DNA from: Paenibacillus luteus
Lineage (GTDB): Bacteria; Bacillota; Bacilli; Paenibacillales; Paenibacillaceae
Length of the DNA: 64,000 nucleotides
Direction of reading: 5' to 3'
NCBI RefSeq assembly: GCF_006542765.1
Contig: NZ_SKCD01000033.1
Location: 1-64,000 of the forward strand
Shown here: in pieces, positions 43,949 to 53,119 of the stretch
Layout: each line of letters opens with the position of its first letter
How positions within the stretch are numbered: position 1 is the first letter of the stretch
Program-made: the position numbers and the translations under genes
The notes under the pieces: generated by a model
Databases searched by the model: none
Told to the model about the DNA's origin: nothing
What the model saw: the letters and a program-made list of their open reading frames with translations, nothing else

Positions 43949-45139
43949 GTGTGCGGCGTGTCAGCAAATGAACAAAAACGAATTTATTTATCTCCTCCTC
44001 ATATGAGCGGCAAGGAGCGTTATTATATCGATCAAGCTTTTGAAACCAACTGGATTGCTCCGCTTGGGCCCAATATCGACGCATTTGAGAAACAAATGGC
44101 TGCATATACAGGAGCAGCAGATGCTGTAGCGGTGAGCTCAGGAACTGCCGCTATTCATTTGTCGCTGCAGTTGCTCGGCATTGGGGCAGGCGATACTGTA
44201 TTTTGCTCTAGCTTTACATTTGTCGCCAGCGCTAATCCGATCCTTTATTGCGGGGCCGAGCCGGTCTTTATCGATTCTGAGCCGGACACATGGAATATGT
44301 CGCCTGATGCGCTGCGAAGAGCTTTGGAGGATGCAAACCGTCAGAATAATTTGCCGAAAGCCGTGATCGTCGTACATCTGTATGGGCAGGTATCCAAGAT
44401 GGATGAATTAATGGAGCTTTGCGGGCAGTATGATATTCCCGTCATTGAGGATGCAGCGGAATCGCTAGGATCGATCTACAAGGGTAAACAAAGCGGAACC
44501 TTTGGTCAATTCGGTATCTATTCGTTCAACGGAAACAAAATCATTACCACCTCAGGCGGCGGCATGCTGGTGTCCGATGATGTGGAACTGTTAAGAAAAG
44601 CCCGTTTCCTGGCCACGCAAGCCAGAGATGCGGCCGCCCATTATCAGCATAGCAGCCTTGGCTTCAACTATCGGATGAGCAATTTGCTCGCGGGTGTTGG
44701 CAGAGCACAGCTAGAGGTGCTGGATGAGCGGGTGGCGGCGAGAAGAGCGGTTTATGAAAACTATGTTGGAGCCTTCGCGGATCGAGCGGGCATCAGCTTC
44801 ATGCCGGAGTTAAACGAAACGAGGTCGAACCGCTGGCTTACCGCTGTGCTTATCGATGAGAAAGAAACGAATGTAACAACCTCCGAACTGCTCGATGCCC
44901 TGTCTGCGGTCAATATCGAGGCGCGTCCGTTATGGAAGCCGCTGCATTTGCAGCCGCTGTTCCAGGGCACGCGTTTTTATTCGCATCTGGAAGGGATATC
45001 GTTATGCGAGCGTTTGTTTCAAAGCGGCATATGCTTGCCTTCTGGCTCCAGCATGACCGTGATCGACCAGGTCCGAGTCGTCGATTGTATGAATGAGCTC
45101 TTTGACAAAGCGGCAATCAATAGCGCCCAATCGGCGTAA
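43949..45139 (+). CDS. epsN: DegT/DnrJ/EryC1/StrS aminotransferase (EpsN-like)
   Basis: The 396-residue PLP enzyme has SPPHMSGKERYYIDQAFETN, AVSSGTAAIHLSLQLL, EDAAESLGSIYKGKQSGTFG and SFNGNKIITTSGGGML with the PLP lysine at 197. With the dehydratase (EpsC type) and the acetyltransferase (EpsM type) it should make UDP-diNAc-bacillosamine, the first sugar used by EpsL. It converges with the EpsM-like gene, 8 bp away. Confidence 0.92.
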   Translation: MCGVSANEQKRIYLSPPHMSGKERYYIDQAFETNWIAPLGPNIDAFEKQMAAYTGAADAVAVSSGTAAIHLSLQLLGIGAGDTVFCSSFTFVASANPILYCGAEPVFIDSEPDTWNMSPDALRRALEDANRQNNLPKAVIVVHLYGQVSKMDELMELCGQYDIPVIEDAAESLGSIYKGKQSGTFGQFGIYSFNGNKIITTSGGGMLVSDDVELLRKARFLATQARDAAAHYQHSSLGFNYRMSNLLAGVGRAQLEVLDERVAARRAVYENYVGAFADRAGISFMPELNETRSNRWLTAVLIDEKETNVTTSELLDALSAVNIEARPLWKPLHLQPLFQGTRFYSHLEGISLCERLFQSGICLPSGSSMTVIDQVRVVDCMNELFDKAAINSAQSA

Positions 45140-45147
45140 GAAGTGGA

Positions 45148-45804
45148 TTAAAGGTAGCGTTCGCCTTCTGCGCGCGTGCGTATGACTCTTGCAGGCGTAC
45201 CGTAAGCAACCGAAAAGGCGGGAATGTCGCTTAGAACGGTTGACCCGGCGCCTATAACCGTATGCTCGCCGATGGTTTTACCGTGAATGACGCTCGCTCC
45301 AAGTGAAATAACGGAATAATCACCAATGGTTACGCCACCGCCCGTTCCAGCTTTCGGAGCCAAGGTGACGAAGTGTCCAAGTACAGAGTCATGCTCAGTA
45401 CTTGCTTGGGAATACAATACGCTATGCTCGCCGATGATGGTGTCGCTGCCTACGATGCCGCCAGCCATGACCACGCTGCCGGCTCCAAGACTCGCGCCTT
45501 TGGCGATCGAGCTAGACGGATGAATCGCGCTTATGAAAGTGAAGCTGGGACATACCGCTTTTATTTTGGTAACGATAGCTGCTCGAAGCGAATTGTCTCC
45601 AATGGCAACAATGCCGCTGCTTGCGGTTTCTTTATTAGCCGCTAGCCAGCCTTCATCACCTAAGACCGGATAGCCGTAAATGAAGGACCCGACGGGTTTA
45701 TAGCCATCTAGCAATCCGGCAATGCGATATAAGCCGGCTTTCTCGATGGTATCGATAACGGCCTTGGCGTGACCGCCGGCGCCGTATACTACAATGTTTT
45801 GCAT
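45148..45804 (-). CDS. epsM: Sugar O/N-acetyltransferase, NeuD/PglD type (EpsM-like)
   Basis: The 218-residue protein has an N-terminal NDP-sugar binding part (VVYGAGGHAKAVIDTIEKAG) and a C-terminal left-handed beta-helix of hexapeptide repeats (SLGAGSVVMAGGIVGSDTII). It likely acetylates the amino sugar made by EpsN. It is the only eps-type gene on the minus strand, whereas B. subtilis epsM and epsN are collinear. GAGGAGGC precedes ATG. Confidence 0.9.
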   Translation of the reverse strand: MQNIVVYGAGGHAKAVIDTIEKAGLYRIAGLLDGYKPVGSFIYGYPVLGDEGWLAANKETASSGIVAIGDNSLRAAIVTKIKAVCPSFTFISAIHPSSSIAKGASLGAGSVVMAGGIVGSDTIIGEHSVLYSQASTEHDSVLGHFVTLAPKAGTGGGVTIGDYSVISLGASVIHGKTIGEHTVIGAGSTVLSDIPAFSVAYGTPARVIRTRAEGERYL

Positions 45805-45907
45805 GTTGGTAGCCTCCTCATAGGTTAATTCTAATCCAGCGAATTCTTATATTCTAGCAGTTTAGCACCTTTTTTTGTAAAAGAATAGAGAACGTATGGA
45901 AAGGCGA

Positions 45908-45936
45908 TTGACAGATATTAGGGAAGGTGATAATCT
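45908..45936 (+). promoter_or_regulatory. SigA-type promoter of the second eps segment
   Basis: TTGACA (45908-45913) and TAATCT (45931-45936) have a 17-bp spacer. The start point would be near 45943, right before an operator. Confidence 0.78.
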
Positions 45937-45944
45937 GTACTTGT

Positions 45945-45960
45945 GTTCGTTTTATAGAAC
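45945..45960. promoter_or_regulatory. SinR-type operator at the second eps promoter
   Basis: GTTCGTTTTATAGAAC keeps the GTTC...GAAC arms and the 16-bp length. It covers about +2 to +17 of the transcript. A further half-site GTTCGTT (45976-45982) and a 14-bp palindrome AACAAAATTTTGTT (45965-45978) follow. Confidence 0.68.
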
Positions 45961-46011
45961 GATAAACAAAATTTTGTTCGTTATTGGCTAATCAGTATGA
46001 AGGAGAAATTC

Positions 46012-47226
46012 ATGAATAACGACGTCACTCTACATATAGAAGATCTGTCTGACGAGCTGCGGCTCATGCTGGCTTTCCTCTCGTCAGACGATGAGGCGGA
46101 TCAGTCCTTCGATTATCAGGAATTGCTGCATAAGGCGGATTGGGATCGGTTTATTGAGCTGGCGAGGCATCATCGGGTGTTCCCGACCGTTACTCGCAAG
46201 CTGCAGGAGCTGAAGTCAGCGGAAATTCCGGTCTTTGTCACGCAGATGTTTAACCGTGACTATTATCGGAATACGCTGCAAATGCTTGCGCTTAGCGGAG
46301 AGATGGAGCAGCTCGCCAAAGAGTTTACCGAACGTGGCTTGCGTTCGCTGTTTTTGAAGGGACCGGTCATTGCTGCCGATTTGTATGGGGACGTGTCGCT
46401 GCGCACTTCTTGTGACCTAGATGTTCTTATACCGCTTAAGGAGCTGAATCAGGCTGAAGCGCTTCTTGTATCGTTAGGCTACGAGAAGGATGAATATATC
46501 GTATCGGTCCTTAATGATTGGAAGTGGAGGCATCATCATACGACCTTCGTGCATCCAACGAAAGCAATCAAGGTTGAGCTGCATTGGCGGTTAAATCCGG
46601 CGCCCTCGAAGGAGCCGAGCTTCAATGATCTATGGAGCCGAAAGCGCAAAAGCGCTTTGATTAGCCGACCCATCTATTATTTGGGCAGAGAAGATTTGTT
46701 TATGTTTCTCGTGACTCACGGTGCCAGGCATGGCTGGTCGAGGCTTCGCTGGCTGCTGGATATCAAGCAGCTGGTCAATCAGAAGCTGGATTGGCCTAAG
46801 CTCAACCGGTTGCTGAGAAAACATCACTATTCCCATATCGGAGGGCAAGCGCTTCTGCTTGTGTCACGCTTGTTGTCGCTGCCGCTCCGCGATGAGATGA
46901 AGCCGCTGCTTGCGGGAAGAAAGGCGCATTGGCTGGCGGAGGATGCCATGTTCTACGTGCAAAGGCTGATCAACTTGCATACACCGCCGATTCCAGAGGA
47001 GGTTAGGCGTTTTCATAAACGATACCTCTTCGCTTTGCTTACCATCCCGCAAAAGATACAGTTTATTTCCAGCTTTCTGTTTCCTTATCCCGAGGATGCC
47101 GAGATGCTTCCGCTTCCGAAGCGGCTTCATTTTTTGTATTTCCCGCTGCGGCCAATCCTTTGGACTTGGAGAAAGCTGAGCAGCCGCACTTCCGCAAGAG
47201 AAGAGGGAACGAAAGTTGAGAAATAG
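46012..47226 (+). CDS. Nucleotidyltransferase family protein (PF14907 type)
   Basis: The 404-residue protein has the nucleotidyltransferase_5 signature SLFLKGPVIAADLYGDVSLR followed by TSCDLDVLIPLKELNQAEAL and IKVELHWRLNP. Members occur next to polysaccharide genes and in lasso peptide clusters (PadeN). Its substrate is unknown. Start ATG 46012 has AAGGAG 6 bp upstream; the upstream in-frame ATG 45997 would contain that site. It heads the second eps segment under its own operator-linked promoter. Confidence 0.83.
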   Translation: MNNDVTLHIEDLSDELRLMLAFLSSDDEADQSFDYQELLHKADWDRFIELARHHRVFPTVTRKLQELKSAEIPVFVTQMFNRDYYRNTLQMLALSGEMEQLAKEFTERGLRSLFLKGPVIAADLYGDVSLRTSCDLDVLIPLKELNQAEALLVSLGYEKDEYIVSVLNDWKWRHHHTTFVHPTKAIKVELHWRLNPAPSKEPSFNDLWSRKRKSALISRPIYYLGREDLFMFLVTHGARHGWSRLRWLLDIKQLVNQKLDWPKLNRLLRKHHYSHIGGQALLLVSRLLSLPLRDEMKPLLAGRKAHWLAEDAMFYVQRLINLHTPPIPEEVRRFHKRYLFALLTIPQKIQFISSFLFPYPEDAEMLPLPKRLHFLYFPLRPILWTWRKLSSRTSAREEGTKVEK

Positions 47227-47272
47227 CCAGAGCAATGCTGCTGACCATCTTGCTTCAAGCAAAGGAACCGAT

Positions 47273-48478
47273 ATGAAAAAGCAAATTTTAATCTCGTTAT
47301 ACGATATGGAAATTGGCGGCATTGAAAGAAGCCTAATCAATATGCTTGAATGCTTTGATTACGATACATACGATGTGGATTTGCTCATTTTCAGCCATCA
47401 GGGTGATTTTATGAGCCTCATTCCATCAGGCGTCAACTTGCTGCCAGAGATAAGCAAGTACAGTGTGTTCCGCAAGTCCGTCAAGCAATGTTTACGGGAA
47501 GGGCACTATGTGGCGACGATGATCAGAATGGTTTGTAAAAATTTAGCCTTTATACAAGCGAGGCGAAGAAAGCTGGTCGAAGGCTCAGGTTATATTCAGA
47601 TGCAGCTGGCTAACAAGTATACGGCATCCTTTATACCCTCAATCAAAAAGGAATATGATCTGTCCATCAGCTACGCTTGGCCTCACGATGTACTCGCGGA
47701 GAAGGTGAAGGCGAGGCGTAAGATTGCTTGGATTCATACCGATTATAGCAAGCTGGAAATCGATAACAAGCTGGATCTGGCCAGCTGGAACAAATTTGAT
47801 TATATTGCCTCAATCTCCGATGCGTGTACCGAGGCTTTTCTCAAAACTTATCCTTCATTAAAGGCAAAGGTCATGCAAATTGAAAATATTACTTCTCCGG
47901 CCTTTATCAAAAAGATGGCAGAGGATCGTCCGGCCGAAGCGTTTCAAAGCGGGGAAGAGGAAGCTTTTCGAATCGTTTCCGTAGGCAGGCTCTCTTATGT
48001 TAAAGGATTTGATATGGCTGTAAAAGCGCTTCGGAAGCTTCATGATAAAGGCCTTACCCATCTGACCTGGAATATCGTTGGTTATGGCGGCTATGAGGAT
48101 GAGCTGAAATCGCTGATTGCTGAGCATAAGCTGGAAAATAAATTTGTGCTGCTGGGCAAAAAAACAAATCCCTATCCCTATATGAAAAGCTGCGATCTCT
48201 ATGTACAGCCGTCTCGCTATGAAGGAAAGGCGGTAACCGTAACTGAAGCGCAAATATTAGGAAAGCCCGTAATCATTACCAATTACCCTACAGCGACGAG
48301 CCAAGTGACAAGCGGAGTTGACGGCATCATTTGTGAGCTAAGTCCAGACGGCATTGCGGAAGCGATTGAGCAGCTATACCGCAGCAAGGAGCTGCGAAGT
48401 GCCCTCGTAAGCCATGTCAAGGATAAGGATTACAGCAACAGCAGCGAGCTCGATAAGCTCTATCAAATTATAGTATAG
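47273..48478 (+). CDS. Glycosyltransferase family 4, first of three related copies
   Basis: The 401-residue GT-B enzyme starts KKQILISLYDMEIGGIERSL, has KIAWIHTDYSKLEIDNK, VSVGRLSYVKGFDMAVKALR and YVQPSRYEGKAVTVTEAQIL. It is clearly related to the two genes at 50734 and 51938, which share the DL(L/F)(I/L)FSHQG.F, W(I/V)H(T/N)DY and YVQ(T/P)S patterns. I prefer ATG 47273 behind AAAGGAACC; a TTG at 47216 is possible. Confidence 0.87.
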   Translation: MKKQILISLYDMEIGGIERSLINMLECFDYDTYDVDLLIFSHQGDFMSLIPSGVNLLPEISKYSVFRKSVKQCLREGHYVATMIRMVCKNLAFIQARRRKLVEGSGYIQMQLANKYTASFIPSIKKEYDLSISYAWPHDVLAEKVKARRKIAWIHTDYSKLEIDNKLDLASWNKFDYIASISDACTEAFLKTYPSLKAKVMQIENITSPAFIKKMAEDRPAEAFQSGEEEAFRIVSVGRLSYVKGFDMAVKALRKLHDKGLTHLTWNIVGYGGYEDELKSLIAEHKLENKFVLLGKKTNPYPYMKSCDLYVQPSRYEGKAVTVTEAQILGKPVIITNYPTATSQVTSGVDGIICELSPDGIAEAIEQLYRSKELRSALVSHVKDKDYSNSSELDKLYQIIV

Positions 48479-48510
48479 CTCTCGCTTCGAGGAGGAGTGT
48501 ACAGATTACC

Positions 48511-49542
48511 ATGGGAATTAAAGTGAGTGTTATCATCCCCGTATACAACGCTGAGGCCTACTTGGAGGAATGTATTTTATCATTGCTGCTCCAGACGCTT
48601 CGGGATTGCGAGTTTATATTTGTAAATGACGGTTCAACGGATCAAAGCAGCCTCCTTCTTGAGGAGTATCAGAAGAAGGACAGCAGGGTAAAGCTTATCC
48701 AACAGAGCAATCAAGGAGTTAGCGCCGCAAGAAATGCTGGGCTTGGGGTGGCTACCGGGCAATATGTCGGGTTTGTCGATGCGGATGATTATATTGAAAA
48801 GGATATGTATGAAACGCTGCATCATGCGGCTGTTCAACATAGCTGTGACGTCGTCATCGCCAACTTTAAAAGCGAGATCGAGGGCAGCCAAGTGATCACC
48901 TCCTATTCCTTTCCTGTTAACGAAAGGTTGGAGAAAGATTTCATTGCGGCGCAGATTTTGCCTCATTTCCTTAAGGCCGATGATTTGAATACTGCCGTAA
49001 ACAAAATTTACCGAAATCAGCTGCTTACGGAGCATCGGCTTGCTTTTCCAGCCAATGTGGCGTTAGGTGAGGACGGACATTTTAACATCCTATTTTTCAG
49101 TCAAGCTGCGTCCATGGTTTATGTGAATTACACGGGCTATTATTACCGGGAAGTAAACGGCAGCGCAACCCGAAACATTAAAGAGAAGGATTACTTCGGC
49201 AAAGCAATCGAGGTATATCAGATGCCACCCCCTCCCATCTACCATCAGATGATCCCCGACAGCAGCATCGTTCAGCTAAAGTCGATACGGCTGATCAACA
49301 GTATGATTTCCTACATTTATCTCTATTTGAAGCCGAGCAAGGATATGAAATTTGTAGAGCGATACAGCTACGTCAAACGGATGATTACCAGCAGTCCAGT
49401 GAGAGAGGCGCTGCCGCTCTACTTGGAAGAAATGCAGCATTCGTTAGGGCGGTACGAACGGTTTATCTTAGGTATGGTTAGAGCAAAATCGACGCTGGGC
49501 CTTATGTTTGCCGTCACTTACAGCAGATTAAGAAATACTTAA
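48511..49542 (+). CDS. Glycosyltransferase family 2
   Basis: The 343-residue GT-A enzyme has VSVIIPVYNAEAYLEECILS, FVNDGSTDQSS, VSAARNAGLGVATGQYVGFV and DADDYIEKDMYE (DxD at about 91). It is of the EpsJ type. GAGGAGGAG lies a little far (about 14 bp) from ATG 48511. Confidence 0.88.
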   Translation: MGIKVSVIIPVYNAEAYLEECILSLLLQTLRDCEFIFVNDGSTDQSSLLLEEYQKKDSRVKLIQQSNQGVSAARNAGLGVATGQYVGFVDADDYIEKDMYETLHHAAVQHSCDVVIANFKSEIEGSQVITSYSFPVNERLEKDFIAAQILPHFLKADDLNTAVNKIYRNQLLTEHRLAFPANVALGEDGHFNILFFSQAASMVYVNYTGYYYREVNGSATRNIKEKDYFGKAIEVYQMPPPPIYHQMIPDSSIVQLKSIRLINSMISYIYLYLKPSKDMKFVERYSYVKRMITSSPVREALPLYLEEMQHSLGRYERFILGMVRAKSTLGLMFAVTYSRLRNT

Positions 49543-49568
49543 AATGAATGAACAATGGAGGAAGCTAC

Positions 49569-50726
49569 ATGAAAATTATGATGTTTGCCCATGGCGGCAG
49601 CCTCAACCGGGGCTGCGAAGCGATCGTTCGATCCTCGACGAAGCTGATTAAAGAAAAAATTACGGGGTCCAAAGTCTATTTAGCTTCAGAGAAACCACAG
49701 ACGGATTTGGTTATCTCGGCACTTGACGGGATCTATGACGGCTCGAAATCAAGCATCAGGAAATACTCGCTGGATTGGCTGGTTTCCTCATTTCAATATA
49801 AGCTCCGCCAGGATGAAACCTACGCGCTGGGCGTGATTGAGCAAAACATTATCAACCGCATCAAGGATGTGGATGTATGCTTGTCCATCGGTGGAGACAA
49901 CTACTGCTACGGCGAGCAGCCGAACTGGTATGAGATCGACCGCAGGGTGAAGGCCCAAGGGAAAAAACTGGTGTTATGGGGCTGCTCGATCGGCGAGGAG
50001 GATATGTCCGAGCGAAAGCTGGCAGATCTGAAGCTGTTTGATCTCATCGTTGCGCGTGAAACACTAACCTATGAAATGCTGAAGAACAAAGGGCTGACCA
50101 GCGTAAGACTGGCTGCAGATCCCGCTTTTACGATGGAGCAGGAGCAGCTTCCTTTGCCGGGTGGCTGGCAGAAAGGCAATACGGTAGGCATTAACTTCAG
50201 CCCGCTGGTCTGGAAACGAAATCAAAACTCCCGCCAAGCTGTGAAAGAACTGATCAAGCACATTTTAGCAACGTCTGGCATGACCGTGGCTCTCACGCCT
50301 CATGTGATTGAGGGCGGGAATAATGACTATGAGGTGCTTGAAAGCTTTTATGAGGAATTCAAGTATACGGGCCGCGTGATCTTGCTCCCGGATAACCTCA
50401 CGGCCATTCAATACAAGGGATATATCGCGAGGATGCGTTTTTTCATTGGCGCCCGGACGCATGCCACCATAGCAGCGTATTCCAATTGCATACCGACGAT
50501 GGTACTTGGATACAGTGTCAAATCCAAGGGGATTGCCAAGGATATTTTTAATGAAGAGAAGCTCGTGCTTGGCATCGATGAAATTTCCAGCAGCACCAAG
50601 CTCATTCATCATTATGATGAAATGGTTGGGGAAGAGGAGGATATCAAGCGGAGGTTAAGCCAAGCGATTCCAAAAATTAAGCTTATGTCCTACAAGGCCG
50701 TGGACTATTTAAGTGAGCTTGCATGA
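49569..50726 (+). CDS. Polysaccharide pyruvyl transferase family protein
   Basis: The 385-residue protein has FAHGGSLNRGCEAIVRSSTK, SIGGDNYCYG, LWGCSIGEED, ARETLTYEML and FFIGARTHATIAAYSNCIPT, the pattern of the PS_pyruv_trans family (B. subtilis EpsI, EpsO). It would add a pyruvate ketal and so a negative charge to the polymer. ATG 49569 is chosen because GGAGG stands 8 bp upstream, inside the longer frame from 49548. It overlaps nothing upstream, and the next gene starts 7 bp behind it. Confidence 0.88.
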   Translation: MKIMMFAHGGSLNRGCEAIVRSSTKLIKEKITGSKVYLASEKPQTDLVISALDGIYDGSKSSIRKYSLDWLVSSFQYKLRQDETYALGVIEQNIINRIKDVDVCLSIGGDNYCYGEQPNWYEIDRRVKAQGKKLVLWGCSIGEEDMSERKLADLKLFDLIVARETLTYEMLKNKGLTSVRLAADPAFTMEQEQLPLPGGWQKGNTVGINFSPLVWKRNQNSRQAVKELIKHILATSGMTVALTPHVIEGGNNDYEVLESFYEEFKYTGRVILLPDNLTAIQYKGYIARMRFFIGARTHATIAAYSNCIPTMVLGYSVKSKGIAKDIFNEEKLVLGIDEISSSTKLIHHYDEMVGEEEDIKRRLSQAIPKIKLMSYKAVDYLSELA

Positions 50727-50733
50727 GGTGCAC

Positions 50734-51927
50734 ATGAAAATAAATTTATTGTTTGTCATGCCCAGCTTGTCGGCGGGCGGAGGAGAGCGGAGCTTGGTTA
50801 ATCTTCTCTCGCAAATGAACTTTGAGAAATACAATGTGGACCTGTTTTTGTTCAGCCATGAAGGTATCTTTATGGATTTGCTTCCGGCGGAGGTGAATGT
50901 GCTGCCCTTAAACGAGGAGTACAGCCGTTTCTCGCAGCCCGTTCTAAGCTCTGTTCGCCAACTGATCAGCAGTGGCAGCGCAAAGCTGGCGTATAGCCGA
51001 ATGATGTTCAGCCTAACTAATCATACGGTGAAAGAGGTCGGATTGAAGGAGCAGGATGGCTGGAAATATCTTTCTCCGTCCTTAAGCAAAATCAACAAAA
51101 AATATGACGCAGCCATCGGCTTTCTTGAGAAAACGTCCATCTACTTTTGCGTGGAGAAGGTCGATGCCAGGAAAAAGATCGGCTGGGTCCATAATGATTA
51201 CGACAAGCTGGGGCTTGATCCGTCGTTTGATGAGGGATATTTCGATCAGCTCGACCATATCGTAACGGTTTCGGACGAATGCTCGAATGTACTGAAGCGA
51301 AGATTCCCGAATCAGAGCTATAAAGTAAATGTGATTCATAATATCGTGTCTCCCAAAGTCATCGCTCATTTGGCGAGCAAGGAAAGGGATGACGTTTATA
51401 ACCGCAAGCAAGGGGAGCTCGTTATTCTTTCTATCGGGCGGCTGCATGAGCAGAAGGGCTTTGAGCTTGCGGTTCATACGGCAAAGCTTCTAAAGGACAA
51501 GGGACACAGCTTCCAATGGAATATCATCGGCGAGGGCGATGAGCGTGAGAAGCTGACGGAGCTGATTGCAGTGAATGGCCTTGAAAAACAGGTGAAGCTG
51601 CTTGGTCTGAAGCCAAACCCGTACCCCTACATTAAACAAGCGGATATTTATGCACAAACCTCCAGGTTCGAAGGGAAAGCGATTGCGATTGATGAGGCGA
51701 AAATTTTGGGGAAGCCGATTCTGGTAACGAATTTTAGTACGGCAAGAGATCAAATTGAAGATGGCATTGAAGGATTAATTGTAGAGATGGAAACGGAAGC
51801 CGTGGCAGCGGGCATCAGCAGGCTTATGCAGGAACAGGGCATAAGGAATCGATTGTCGGAGCATCTATCCCGTTTGGAGCTGGGTACGGAGGAAGAAATA
51901 GAGAAGCTTTACCGGCTTCTGGGCTAG
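50734..51927 (+). CDS. Glycosyltransferase family 4, second related copy
   Basis: The 397-residue GT-B enzyme starts INLLFVMPSLSAGGGERSLV, has KKIGWVHNDYDKLGLDPSFD, ILSIGRLHEQKGFELAVHTA and YAQTSRFEGKAIAIDEAKIL. It is very similar to the next gene, which suggests tandem duplication. Start ATG 50734 has GAGGTG upstream. Confidence 0.88.
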   Translation: MKINLLFVMPSLSAGGGERSLVNLLSQMNFEKYNVDLFLFSHEGIFMDLLPAEVNVLPLNEEYSRFSQPVLSSVRQLISSGSAKLAYSRMMFSLTNHTVKEVGLKEQDGWKYLSPSLSKINKKYDAAIGFLEKTSIYFCVEKVDARKKIGWVHNDYDKLGLDPSFDEGYFDQLDHIVTVSDECSNVLKRRFPNQSYKVNVIHNIVSPKVIAHLASKERDDVYNRKQGELVILSIGRLHEQKGFELAVHTAKLLKDKGHSFQWNIIGEGDEREKLTELIAVNGLEKQVKLLGLKPNPYPYIKQADIYAQTSRFEGKAIAIDEAKILGKPILVTNFSTARDQIEDGIEGLIVEMETEAVAAGISRLMQEQGIRNRLSEHLSRLELGTEEEIEKLYRLLG

Positions 51928-51937
51928 GAGGGAAAGA

Positions 51938-53119
51938 ATGAAGAAGAAGCTGCTGTTCGTCATGAACAATTTAAATTGCGGCGGCGCTGAGAAATCGTTG
52001 ATTTCGCTGCTGCAAACGATGGATTATTCTCAGTATGAGGTTGATCTGTTTCTATTTAAACATGAAGGCATGTTTCTAAAGAAGCTGCCTGCTGAAGTGA
52101 ATATTTTGGAAGCCCCGGCCTTTTATCCGTATTTTGATATGTCAATCAAAACGGCTGTAGTTGATTGCGTGAAGCATAGCCGTTTCCGGATTGCTGCTGC
52201 ACGAATAGGCGCCGGCATTGTGTATCGTACGGAGAAAAATGCCGCAAGGTCCGAGCAGCGAGCATGGCGCTATCTCTCCCATTCACTTGCAAGCTTAACG
52301 AAGGAATATGACGCCGCCATTGGCTTTTTGGAGAAAACTCCGATTTACTACATTATCGAAAAGGTGAAAGCCAAGAGGAAAATCGGTTTTATTCATAATG
52401 ACTATGACAAGCTGGGCATGGACCCGGACATCGATACTGCTTTTTTTGATCGACTTGACTACCTTGTAACGGTCTCTGAGGAATGTGTAAAGCTGCTTAA
52501 GGAACGGTTTCCGCGCTTTGAACATAAGATCGAGCTCATGCTTAACATTGTGTCCCCAGCGGCGATTTTGGATTTGGCAGTCGATGAGCTGAAGCTGCCG
52601 AAGTCGGGCTTTACCATCGCATCCGTAGGGAGGCTGAATTACCAGAAAGGTTTTGAAATGGCTGTGGAAGCTTGCGAGCAATTAATTCAGGACGGCTACG
52701 ACCTCAAATGGTACATCGTCGGAGACGGACATGAGCGAGAGAAGCTGGAGCGGCTGGTCAAAGCTAAAAAGCTGGAGCATGCGCTAATTTTAACTGGCGA
52801 GCAGGAAAATCCTTATCCCTACATCAGGGAATGCGACTTATACGTACAAACCTCATTTTTTGAGGGGCGCTGCTTGACGATTACCGAAGCTAAAATATTG
52901 AAGAAACCGATCGTTTCCACTGATTTCACCGTTATTTATGATCAGCTCGAGCATGAGCAGAACGGCTTGATCGTTAAGCAGGATGCAATCTCCATCTATG
53001 AGGGCGTGAAGCGACTGCTGGATGATGAGTCGTTAAGGCAGCGTTTTGTAGACAATTTGCAGAAGGAAGCCTTGGGAACGGAAGATGAAATACATAAGCT
53101 TTATCAATGGATCAGCTAG
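51938..53119 (+). CDS. Glycosyltransferase family 4, third related copy
   Basis: The 393-residue GT-B enzyme starts KLLFVMNNLNCGGAEKSLIS, has RKIGFIHNDYDKLGMDPDID, IASVGRLNYQKGFEMAVEAC and YVQTSFFEGRCLTITEAKIL. It shares most motifs with the gene upstream, 10 bp away. Its end overlaps the GH88-like gene by 13 bp. Confidence 0.88.
   Translation: MKKKLLFVMNNLNCGGAEKSLISLLQTMDYSQYEVDLFLFKHEGMFLKKLPAEVNILEAPAFYPYFDMSIKTAVVDCVKHSRFRIAAARIGAGIVYRTEKNAARSEQRAWRYLSHSLASLTKEYDAAIGFLEKTPIYYIIEKVKAKRKIGFIHNDYDKLGMDPDIDTAFFDRLDYLVTVSEECVKLLKERFPRFEHKIELMLNIVSPAAILDLAVDELKLPKSGFTIASVGRLNYQKGFEMAVEACEQLIQDGYDLKWYIVGDGHEREKLERLVKAKKLEHALILTGEQENPYPYIRECDLYVQTSFFEGRCLTITEAKILKKPIVSTDFTVIYDQLEHEQNGLIVKQDAISIYEGVKRLLDDESLRQRFVDNLQKEALGTEDEIHKLYQWIS

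Noticed and set aside
45965..45978. 14-bp palindrome AACAAAATTTTGTT as a separate regulator site
   Set aside because: It is AT-only in the centre and occurs once; I mention it only beside the nearby SinR-type operator.
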